A DNA stretch of 5,073 nucleotides from Gammaproteobacteria bacterium (lineage in GTDB: Bacteria > Pseudomonadota > Gammaproteobacteria > SZUA-229). A program made the translations under genes and the position numbers. The stretch spans positions 1-5,073 of the forward strand of contig JAASSE010000122.1 in NCBI GenBank assembly GCA_021768055.1, read 5' to 3'. Under the pieces are notes generated by a model. That model made no database searches. It had not been told where the DNA came from and saw only the letters and a program-made list of their open reading frames with translations. Below, in pieces: positions 1 through 5,073 of this stretch (the first letter of the stretch is position 1; each line of letters starts with the position of its first letter).

Positions 1-14
1 AAATGGGCGTACTG

Positions 15-20
15 GTGGAG
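15..20 (+). promoter_or_regulatory. Probable ribosome binding site of alr
   Basis: A GTGGAG stretch lies 12 bases before the ATG at 33. This is a purine-rich Shine-Dalgarno-like match, slightly farther from the start than ideal. No better start codon lies upstream in the same frame within the window, so this site supports the ATG at 33. It may overlap the end of an upstream gene that is otherwise outside the window. Confidence 0.45.
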
Positions 21-32
21 GCGTAATGAACG

Positions 33-1181
33 ATGCCATCTGCTGATCTTTACACAGGTCGCCTGACACAGGCTGTTCTCTATCTCGATCATTTGTCACA
101 TAACATGCATCTGCTTCAGCAACAGGTAGGAGAAAGACCGCTGTGGCCATGTATAAAAGCTGATGCCTATGGACATGGTGCGGAGATTGTCGCCCGCCAT
201 CTCATGCAACGTGGCTACAACACATTCGGGGTAGCTGACATAGCTGAAGCTGTTGCGTTGATCGATGCGGGAATCGATGCCAGGTTTGTCATATTTTCGG
301 CAACACTGCCGGAGCATAGCGAAGCACTTGTTGCTTTCGATTGTGAGCCTGCGGTATGCACGCTTGAAATGGTTGAAGCACTTGCGCGTGATGCGGAGAA
401 ACTCGACAAGCGTGTGTCGATACATATCAAGGTGGATACAGGTATGGGTAGAATCGGTATCTATCCTGATCAGGTTCAGGCATTTATTGAGCACTGCCAT
501 CACTATCCTTCTATTCATGTGCGTGGCATTATGAGCCATTTCCCGCGTGCAGATGAGGCCGATAAAACCTTCTCTTATAAACAGATAGAAACTTTCAAAT
601 GCATTGCTGAGATGGTCAGGCCCCATGGTATCGACGTGCGCCACATGGCCAACAGTGCGGCGATACTGGATCTACCGGATTCATATTTCGATGCAGCAAG
701 GCCGGGGATAGCCATCTACGGCTTGCGTCCTTCCCGGGCCATTCAAAATCCACAGGTTAATGAGCTCAGACCCGTACTCGAATGGAAAACCCGGATCACG
801 TTTCTCAAGGAAGTACCTGCGGGAACCGGATTGAGTTATGGCCATATTTTTGAAACGCAACGGCCATCCCTGGTTGCGACTGTTCCGGTGGGTTATGGCG
901 ATGGCCTGAGCCGGAATCTTTCCAACAAGGTTGATTTCCTCGTTGCTGGCCTGCGCTGTCCACAGGTAGGGAGTATCACCATGGATATGTGTCTGGTCGA
1001 TGTGTCTGCACTGCGTGGACGCGTCGAACTCGGCGATGAAGTTGTTATCATTGGTGCGCAGCAAGAGGAGGAGATAACGGCGGATGAACTGGCTGACAAA
1101 CTGGGTACGATTAATTACGAGATCGTTACCGCGATCTCGCATCGGGTTTCGCGCATTGTGATACAAGCGCAGGATACCTAA
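33..1181 (+). CDS. alr: Alanine racemase (PLP-dependent, fold type III)
   Basis: Interconverts L- and D-alanine in the cytoplasm and so supplies D-alanine for peptidoglycan. The 382 residues match the usual family length. The N-terminal TIM-barrel domain carries the PLP lysine in the motif CIKADAYGHG (Lys42). KVDTGMGR at 133-140 contains the lysine that is carbamylated in the Geobacillus enzyme (Lys133 here) and the PLP-contacting arginine (Arg140). HMANSAA (204-210) and RPGIAIYG (223-230) are further family signatures. The C-terminal beta domain has the second catalytic base in GLSYG (Tyr269), then PVGYGDG (285-291), SITMDMC (314-320) and NYE (361-363). All expected active-site residues are present, so the gene looks intact and functional. 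The ATG at 33 gives a start close to the first beta strand, as in homologues. It is followed after 30 bp by the carbamoyltransferase on the same strand. That neighbour could suggest a different amino-acid substrate, but the motifs favour a true alanine racemase. Confidence 0.95.
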   Translation: MPSADLYTGRLTQAVLYLDHLSHNMHLLQQQVGERPLWPCIKADAYGHGAEIVARHLMQRGYNTFGVADIAEAVALIDAGIDARFVIFSATLPEHSEALVAFDCEPAVCTLEMVEALARDAEKLDKRVSIHIKVDTGMGRIGIYPDQVQAFIEHCHHYPSIHVRGIMSHFPRADEADKTFSYKQIETFKCIAEMVRPHGIDVRHMANSAAILDLPDSYFDAARPGIAIYGLRPSRAIQNPQVNELRPVLEWKTRITFLKEVPAGTGLSYGHIFETQRPSLVATVPVGYGDGLSRNLSNKVDFLVAGLRCPQVGSITMDMCLVDVSALRGRVELGDEVVIIGAQQEEEITADELADKLGTINYEIVTAISHRVSRIVIQAQDT

Positions 1182-1199
1182 CATCATTTTCGATTTTTA

Positions 1200-1205
1200 C
1201 ATAAT
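1200..1205 (+). promoter_or_regulatory. Possible -10 element before the carbamoyltransferase gene
   Basis: CATAAT matches the sigma-70 -10 consensus at five of six positions and ends 6 bases before the ATG at 1212. Transcription from it would start at or very near the start codon, giving a leaderless message. No convincing -35 hexamer is found 16-18 bases upstream. The only reason to list it is that no Shine-Dalgarno sequence is visible in the 30-bp gap. Read-through from alr is the alternative. Confidence 0.2.
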
Positions 1206-1211
1206 TACACC

Positions 1212-2216
1212 ATGTCATTTAATCTAAAAAACCGCAACTTTCTCACCCTGTTGGATTTTACGCCTGGGGAGATCCGCTTTCTGCTCGATCTTGCCAGGGA
1301 ATTGAAGCTGGCCAGGTATGCAGGAACCGAACAGCAACGGCTCAAAGGCAAAAATATTGCTTTGATTTTTGAGAAAGCATCGACACGCACGCGTTGTGCC
1401 TTTGAAGTAGCCGCTTACGATCAGGGCGCTAATGTGACTTACCTTGGACCCACCGGCACACAAATCGGCATAAAGGAATCAATGAAAGATACCGCACGTA
1501 TCCTGGCAAGGATGTACGATGGTATTGAGTACCGCGGTTTTGACCAGACGACAGCCGAAGAGCTGGGACGACATGGTGTCCCTGTATGGAATGGGCTGAC
1601 TGATGAGTTTCATCCCACCCAGGTGTTGGCGGATCTGCTTACCATGGAGGAATGCTCGAGCAAGCCCCTGAATGAAATCGCCTTTTGCTTCATTGGCGAT
1701 GGCCACAGTAACATGGCTGACTCGCTACTGATAGGAGCCGCAATTATGGGCATGGATTTCCGGCTGGCGGCACCGAAGACGCGTCAGCCTGAACCGGCGT
1801 TGGTTTCAAAGTGTGAGGAACTGGTTAAACAAAGTGGGGGCCGCGTTCTTATTACTGATGATATTGCTCGTGCCGTTGCCAAGGTTGACTTCATCTATAC
1901 AGACGTATGGGTGTCGATGGGCGAAGTTGAAACGGTCTGGAAAGAGCGCATTAATCTCTTAAAACCCTACCAGGTTAATCAAGTCGTCATGGAGCAGACC
2001 CGTAATCCTAATGTGAAATTCATGCACTGTTTGCCGGCTTTTCATGACCGCGAAACGAAAATCGGTGAAGAGATACACCAGAAATTCGGTCTCGATTGCA
2101 TGGAAGTTACCGATGAGGTATTTGAGTCTGAAGCCTCGATTGTTTTTGAGCAGGCAGAAAACCGTATGCATACCATCAAGGCCATTATGGTTGCAACGTT
2201 AAGTGATGAACAATGA
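1212..2216 (+). CDS. arcB: Ornithine carbamoyltransferase (ArcB/ArgF type)
   Basis: Transfers the carbamoyl group between carbamoyl phosphate and ornithine to give citrulline, or the reverse, in the cytoplasm. The 334 residues equal the length of enteric ArgF/ArgI and Pseudomonas ArcB. The carbamoyl-phosphate loop STRTR is at 57-61 in the context [20 protein letters not shown] at 134-137 follows DEF. Asn167-Met168 sits at the ornithine-binding position, the SMG loop is DVWVSMGE (231-238), and the catalytic cysteine is in HCLPAFHD (Cys273). The C-terminus has [13 protein letters not shown]. The HCLPAFHD form and the segment [16 protein letters not shown] resemble catabolic ArcB and enteric ArgF rather than the short anabolic enzymes that carry HCLPAHRG. 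The usual DARNNMGNS reads DGHSNMADS here, an uncommon variant that keeps the asparagine. The coupling to carbamate kinase by a 4-base overlap favours a catabolic-type role, but direction cannot be proved; argF is the alternative name. No clear Shine-Dalgarno precedes the ATG. Confidence 0.94.
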   Translation: MSFNLKNRNFLTLLDFTPGEIRFLLDLARELKLARYAGTEQQRLKGKNIALIFEKASTRTRCAFEVAAYDQGANVTYLGPTGTQIGIKESMKDTARILARMYDGIEYRGFDQTTAEELGRHGVPVWNGLTDEFHPTQVLADLLTMEECSSKPLNEIAFCFIGDGHSNMADSLLIGAAIMGMDFRLAAPKTRQPEPALVSKCEELVKQSGGRVLITDDIARAVAKVDFIYTDVWVSMGEVETVWKERINLLKPYQVNQVVMEQTRNPNVKFMHCLPAFHDRETKIGEEIHQKFGLDCMEVTDEVFESEASIVFEQAENRMHTIKAIMVATLSDEQ

Positions 2217-3136
2217 GAATAGTGGTCGCGTTAGGCGGGAATGCACTGCTTCGCAACGACGAAGCTCTGACTGCGGAGAACCAGCGTCAGAACATCAAGA
2301 TCGCCGCCGAAGCGCTGGCACCGATTGCTCGCGAACATGAGCTGATTATTTCCCATGGTAACGGGCCACAGGTCGGTTTGCTCGCGCTGCAAGGGGCGGC
2401 CTATAAGACGAACGAGGCCTATCCCCTGGATATCCTGGATGCCGAAACGGAAGGCATGATTGGTTACCTCATTGAACAGGAACTTATCAATGTGCTTCCT
2501 GCTGACCGGCCTTGTGCTACATTGCTTACCCAGATCGAAGTGGATCCGAAAGATCCCGCTTTTTTTCAGCCGACCAAACCTATCGGACCGGTCTACGAAG
2601 AAACCGAGGCTAATAAATTAGCGCGGGAACGCGGCTGGAGCATGGCGCAGGACGGGAAACACTTCCGTCGTGTTGTTGCCTCACCTCGACCGCAACGTAT
2701 ATTTGAACTGGGCGTTATCGAACTGCTTGTTAACCATGGGGTGGTCGTTATCTGTACAGGTGGAGGAGGTATTCCCATCGTGCAGCGTGAAGACGGCAGT
2801 TTAATTGGTGTTGAGGCGGTGATTGATAAAGATTTGGCCAGCTCGCTGCTGGCGCGGAAATTGAAGGCCGATGCACTTGTGATGTTGACTGATGTGGATG
2901 CGGTCTACAAAGCCTGGATGGAACCGGAGGCATGTGCTATTCATCGTATATCGCCCCAGGCAATAAGGCAGTTTACTTTTGCGCCGGGATCGATGGCACC
3001 TAAGGTAGAGGCTGCCTGCGAATTTGTAGAGCAGACCGGTGGTATTGCGGGCATAGGACAGCTCAAGGACGCAGCAAAGATCTTGACTGGCGAAGCGGGT
3101 ACCATGATCGCACCGGATATGACCGGGATCAGGTGA
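2213..3136 (+). CDS. arcC: Carbamate kinase
   Basis: Catalyses the reversible reaction of carbamoyl phosphate and ADP to carbamate and ATP; carbamate then breaks down to ammonia and CO2. The 307 residues match the family (about 310). Amino-acid-kinase-fold motifs occur in order: ALGGNAL (6-12), SHGNGPQVG (47-55), KPIGP (122-126), SPRP (157-160), CTGGGGIP (181-188), the nucleotide-binding VIDKDLAS (203-210), TDVDAVY (226-232), GSMAPKV (259-265) and a C-terminal GEAGT (293-297). Nothing expected is missing. Its ATG overlaps the TGA of the carbamoyltransferase (ATGA), so translation is probably coupled; no strong Shine-Dalgarno is seen apart from weak purines in AAGTGATGAA. Together the two genes form the lower half of an arginine deiminase pathway, but no deiminase gene is in the window. 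The gene ends 17 bp from the stop of the convergent GTPase gene. Confidence 0.96.
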   Translation: MRIVVALGGNALLRNDEALTAENQRQNIKIAAEALAPIAREHELIISHGNGPQVGLLALQGAAYKTNEAYPLDILDAETEGMIGYLIEQELINVLPADRPCATLLTQIEVDPKDPAFFQPTKPIGPVYEETEANKLARERGWSMAQDGKHFRRVVASPRPQRIFELGVIELLVNHGVVVICTGGGGIPIVQREDGSLIGVEAVIDKDLASSLLARKLKADALVMLTDVDAVYKAWMEPEACAIHRISPQAIRQFTFAPGSMAPKVEAACEFVEQTGGIAGIGQLKDAAKILTGEAGTMIAPDMTGIR

Positions 3137-3153
3137 AGGGACTAATAAGCGGG

Positions 3154-4497
3154 TTAAAGCAGATTTTTTTCTTTCAGAAACGTCTCAACAAGACCGCCCA
3201 GTCCTGGTGTCCCTGCTTCCGCAAATTCATAACGGACGCGGACGACGGGCTTGTTGATTTCAATCAGCGCAGTAAGGTCGCATGGTGTCGCCGAGACGAC
3301 CACATCGGCATCGGCAGCATTAATGGTCTCGCTCAATGCCTGAAGTTGGGTGTGGTGGTAGCCTACGGCAGGTAAAACTGTCCCGATGTGTCGATATTTA
3401 CTATAGACCTGTGCAATCTCATCTACCGCGAAATTGCGGGGATCGATGATCTCTGCTGCCTGGGCCTGGGTGGCAGCGACGAATCCGGCACCATATGGCA
3501 TGTCTCCGTGAGTAATCGTGGGACCATCTTCCACAACGAGCACCCGTTTACCACGTACCAATTCAGGGTCATCCAGTTGTACCGGTGAAGCGCCGCGAAC
3601 AATCGGTGCATCAGGGTTAATCCCGTGGGCAATATCGGTAACACTCTGAATGTCCGCATCCGATGCCGAGTTCACTTTAGCGATCAGGATGATGTCAGCC
3701 ATGCGGAGTACAGCTTCGCCTGGATGATGAGTGGTTTCGTTGTTTGGCCTGAGAGGATCTATCAATACAATGTGTAAATCGGGACGAACGAAGGAGAAAT
3801 CGTTATTACCTCCATCCCATAAAATGATGTCGGCTTCCGCTTCTGCACGTGCAACGATCTCAGCGTAATCGATGCCTGCGTACACGATATTACCGAGTGC
3901 TAGATGGGGTTCGTATTCTTCACGCTCCTCGATAGTGCAATTGGCATCGTCAAGATCATTGCCGGAAGAGAATCGCTGAAAAGATTGGTGCTGGAGCTCC
4001 CCATACGGCATTGGATGGCGAATCACTGCAACTGTCAAGCCATGCGCTTTCAGGAGTTTTGACAGCCATCGGCTTGTTTGTGATTTGCCACAACCGGTGC
4101 GCACCGCGCAACAAGCAATAACTGGGACCCTCGCTTGCAGCATTGTCCGTTCCGGTCCCAATAATATGAAGTCGGCTCCGCTGGCCAGGGCGATGGATGC
4201 TTTGTGCATAACGCGATCATGGGTAACATCACTGTAGGCAAAAACGACCTGATCGATATTCTGGTCCTCGCACAGCGCTTCAAACTTTGTCTCTTCAACA
4301 ATCGGAATGCCTTCTGGGTAATACTTGCCAGCTAACTCAGGGGGGTACAAACGCCCGGCTATCTCCGGTATTTGAGTTGCAGTAAAGGCGATAACTTCAC
4401 TGGATGGATCGTCGCGATATGCCATATTGAAATTATGAAAATCACGCCCGGCCGCACCCATTATGACAATGCGTGTTCGCTCTTGTTTTTTCGGCAT
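3154..4497 (-). CDS. COG2403-type P-loop GTPase, 'cyclic 2,3-diphosphoglycerate synthetase' family
   Basis: A 447-residue cytoplasmic protein of the family commonly annotated as cyclic 2,3-diphosphoglycerate synthetase. That name comes from a methanogen enzyme that closes 2,3-diphosphoglycerate with ATP; the bacterial members' true reaction is, as far as I know, untested. The N-terminal part (about 8-125) looks Rossmann-like: a beta strand, then MGAAGRDFHNFN (13-24), later FAYSDVTHD (86-94). A P-loop follows, AVRTGCGKSQTS (131-142), with the invariant GKS at 137-139. A Walker-B-like strand IILWDGGNNDFSF spans 225-237, and AKVNSAS (273-279) stands where GTPases bear NKxD. EDGPTITHGDMPYGAG (323-338) and TPGLGG (430-435) are further glycine-rich loops. 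No signal peptide or membrane segment is seen. An in-frame TGA five codons upstream (complement of 4510-4512) and a good AGGAAG at 4503-4508 fix the ATG at 4497. It converges on arcC with 17 bp between stops and no recognisable terminator. Family call is strong; the reaction is uncertain. Confidence 0.85.
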   Translation of the reverse strand: MPKKQERTRIVIMGAAGRDFHNFNMAYRDDPSSEVIAFTATQIPEIAGRLYPPELAGKYYPEGIPIVEETKFEALCEDQNIDQVVFAYSDVTHDRVMHKASIALASGADFILLGPERTMLQARVPVIACCAVRTGCGKSQTSRWLSKLLKAHGLTVAVIRHPMPYGELQHQSFQRFSSGNDLDDANCTIEEREEYEPHLALGNIVYAGIDYAEIVARAEAEADIILWDGGNNDFSFVRPDLHIVLIDPLRPNNETTHHPGEAVLRMADIILIAKVNSASDADIQSVTDIAHGINPDAPIVRGASPVQLDDPELVRGKRVLVVEDGPTITHGDMPYGAGFVAATQAQAAEIIDPRNFAVDEIAQVYSKYRHIGTVLPAVGYHHTQLQALSETINAADADVVVSATPCDLTALIEINKPVVRVRYEFAEAGTPGLGGLVETFLKEKNLL

Positions 4498-4502
4498 ATG
4501 CG

Positions 4503-4508
4503 CTTCCT
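4503..4508 (-). promoter_or_regulatory. Ribosome binding site of the GTPase gene
   Basis: On the minus strand AGGAAG stands 5 bases before the ATG at 4497 (the spacer reads CGCAT). It is the best Shine-Dalgarno in the window and decides the start, together with an in-frame TGA just upstream. Confidence 0.8.
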
Positions 4509-4541
4509 GTCAATCATTATGGACAGACAACATAGTTCATA

Positions 4542-4550
4542 AGTATGCCA
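4542..4550 (-). promoter_or_regulatory. Candidate extended -10 promoter element for the GTPase gene
   Basis: The minus strand reads TGGCATACT, an extended -10 form (TG, one base, then CATACT, five of six to TATACT). It would start transcription near 4535 and give a leader of about 38 bases containing the AGGAAG site. No good -35 hexamer lies 17 bases upstream, which an extended -10 can tolerate. This is a call by eye only. Confidence 0.25.
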
Positions 4551-4572
4551 GAATTGCAGTGACTGAGCATAG

Positions 4573-4610
4573 CGGCAACATCACAACTTACTTCGACATT
4601 TCGGCAACAT
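4573..4610. repeat. Direct repeat pair CGGCAACAT, 29-bp period
   Basis: The nonamer CGGCAACAT occurs at 4573-4581 and again at 4602-4610, in the same orientation, 29 bases start to start. The surrounding 20 bases differ. It lies about 75-115 bp upstream of the GTPase start, where an activator or repressor could bind on one DNA face (about 2.8 turns apart). Short repeated motifs near element ends are also typical of IS21-family insertion sequences, so a remnant end is the other reading. Two copies of nine bases are visible; function is inferred. Confidence 0.5.
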
Positions 4611-4767
4611 GTCCAAATCGAACTTATATACAAAGGGATCGCCTATTAGCCGACACCTTATAAATTGATAACTCCGACCCTTTTATCCTGATCTTAGCGG
4701 CCTGCCAGGATTATGAAGATATTGGGCTGGTTGATATAAAAAAAATTCAGTAATGTGACGCTATAGG

Positions 4768-4773
4768 TATAAT
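4768..4773 (+). promoter_or_regulatory. Candidate -10 element before the DUF211 gene
   Basis: A perfect TATAAT ends 16 bases before the ATG at 4790, placing a transcription start near 4780. The hexamer about 16 bp upstream (TTCAGT, 4746-4751) is a poor -35. An unbroken run of eight A (4738-4745) sits just above it, where an UP element would lie. TTGATA at 4731-4736 resembles a -35 but is 31 bp away, too far to pair with this -10. Confidence 0.4.
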
Positions 4774-4789
4774 TTGTTTTTGTCTACAT

Positions 4790-5031
4790 ATGGTACTTCG
4801 AATTAATATCGAAATTACTTACTGTTTTCCCAGGCTATCGCCAAAGTTGGGAAAGACTATCGCGTTTGCCTGACTGTTCTGGAGATGGACGAAAAAACCG
4901 AAACGCTACAGCTTGAGGTCGAAGGAGGTTCAATAGATTTTGAAGCTATTGAATCGGCTATAGCCAGCATGGGCGGATCGCTTCATAGTATTGACCAGGT
5001 AGAAGTTCTAAACGAATCAGATGATGGTTAA
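4790..5031 (+). pseudogene. DUF211-family small protein, N-terminal frameshift (probably broken)
   Basis: The C-terminal 66 or so codons, read in the frame ending at TAA 5029-5031, show the DUF211 pattern: AIAKVGKDYRV, then a strand with VLEMDEKTETLQLEVEG, then IDFEAIESAIASMGGSLHSIDQVE. The (V/L)xExDExTE and GGxxHSID(Q/E)V parts are the family hallmark as I remember it. Family members are ferredoxin-like proteins of about 90-100 residues with unknown cellular role. In this frame a TAA at 4804-4806 blocks any ATG; only a CTG at 4822 could start, losing the first strand. The missing strand appears in another frame from the ATG at 4790 (MVLRINIEI), and that frame then runs out of register after about 4816. 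The spacing between the two parts is about six codons where I would expect about 13, so a deletion of about 20 bases, not a multiple of three, fits best. No Shine-Dalgarno precedes 4790. A truncated but translated protein from a non-ATG start cannot be excluded. Confidence 0.7.
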
Positions 5032-5042
5032 CTTGTCGTGAA

Positions 5043-5060
5043 TTTGTTTGCTCAGACAAA
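5043..5060 (+). other. Small hairpin after the DUF211 remnant
   Basis: TTTGTTT at 5043-5049 can pair with AGACAAA at 5054-5060, giving a 7-bp stem with one G-U pair around a GCTC loop. It starts 11 bases after the TAA. The stem is AT-rich and no T run follows, so it is at best a weak transcription terminator or an RNA end stabiliser. Confidence 0.2.
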
Positions 5061-5073
5061 ACTTCTGCTTAAT

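Larger units (their letters stand above)
4498..4789. other. 292-bp AT-rich intergenic spacer between divergent genes
   Basis: No convincing coding sequence lies here; the short reading frames lack family motifs and a ribosome binding site. The left part (4498-4550) is the leader of the GTPase gene. A direct repeat pair is at 4573-4610. Further right, ATCCTG at 4685-4690 and CAGGAT at 4706-4711 form a 6-bp inverted repeat around a 15-base loop without a T run. The stretch from about 4730 is strongly AT-rich and ends in a candidate promoter reading right. The divergent arrangement makes it the likely control region for both flanking genes. No arginine-repressor box or FNR/ANR-like TTGAT-N4-ATCAA site was found by eye. 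Confidence 0.7.

Noticed and set aside
3..26. Possible last codons of an upstream gene (MGVLVEA, then TAA)
   Set aside because: In many Proteobacteria dnaB precedes alr, and this frame ends 6 bases before the alr start, but seven codons are too few to identify a protein, and two other frames are also open across this edge.
96..644. 182-codon open frame on the minus strand inside alr
   Set aside because: It lies wholly antisense to a gene with all family motifs, is rich in His, Cys, Arg and Met as antisense frames often are, and shows no recognisable domain or ribosome binding site.
681..1187. 168-codon minus-strand frame over the end of alr
   Set aside because: Antisense shadow of conserved alr codons; no motif or start signal.
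3137..3153. Terminator between the convergent genes
   Set aside because: The 17-bp gap has no inverted repeat. The T run after 3163 lies within the end of the GTPase coding sequence and has no GC-rich stem before it.
3133..3375. 80-codon plus-strand frame starting at the end of carbamate kinase
   Set aside because: It is antisense to the C-terminal part of the GTPase gene, which has clear family motifs, and has no domain of its own.
4463..4663. 66-codon plus-strand frame over the GTPase start and spacer
   Set aside because: It overlaps the well supported start and ribosome binding site of the minus-strand gene, has no family resemblance, and has mixed composition.
4685..4711. Inverted repeat ATCCTG/CAGGAT as a terminator
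   Set aside because: Only six pairs with a 15-base loop and no T run on either strand; it could arise by chance.

Overview
The window looks like a chromosomal segment of a bacterium with roughly balanced base composition, most likely a Beta- or Gammaproteobacterium. The ornithine carbamoyltransferase is of the proteobacterial ArcB/ArgF type (HCLPAFHD signature) and the alanine racemase is of the ordinary bacterial kind. A Nitrosomonas-like ammonia oxidiser would fit my impression of this gene combination, but the sequence alone does not prove that.

Layout. Positions 33-2216 plus 2213-3136 form a compact plus-strand run: alanine racemase (alr), then after 30 bp an ornithine carbamoyltransferase (arcB/argF), then a carbamate kinase (arcC) whose ATG overlaps the preceding TGA. 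Facing it, after a 17-bp gap, is a minus-strand gene (3154-4497) for a COG2403-type P-loop GTPase, usually annotated 'cyclic 2,3-diphosphoglycerate synthetase'. A 292-bp AT-rich spacer (4498-4789) follows. It holds a well supported ribosome binding site for the GTPase gene, a pair of direct repeats, and a perfect TATAAT with an upstream A-tract that points rightward. The right end (about 4790-5031) carries a DUF211-family small protein whose N-terminal part is out of frame with the rest, so it appears broken.

How the genes may work together. The transferase and kinase share carbamoyl phosphate. They can run from citrulline toward ornithine, ammonia, CO2 and ATP (the lower half of the arginine deiminase route), or from ammonia and bicarbonate toward citrulline. 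No arginine deiminase or arginine/ornithine antiporter lies in the window, so the source or fate of citrulline is open. Alanine racemase supplies D-alanine for peptidoglycan and is probably a housekeeping neighbour. The GTPase and DUF211 families are both, to my knowledge, prominent in archaea. Their adjacency here, beside carbamoyl-phosphate enzymes, is the least explained part of the window and may reflect a transferred or functionally linked module. I do not see a clear new defence system, CRISPR array, tRNA, rRNA or intact mobile element.
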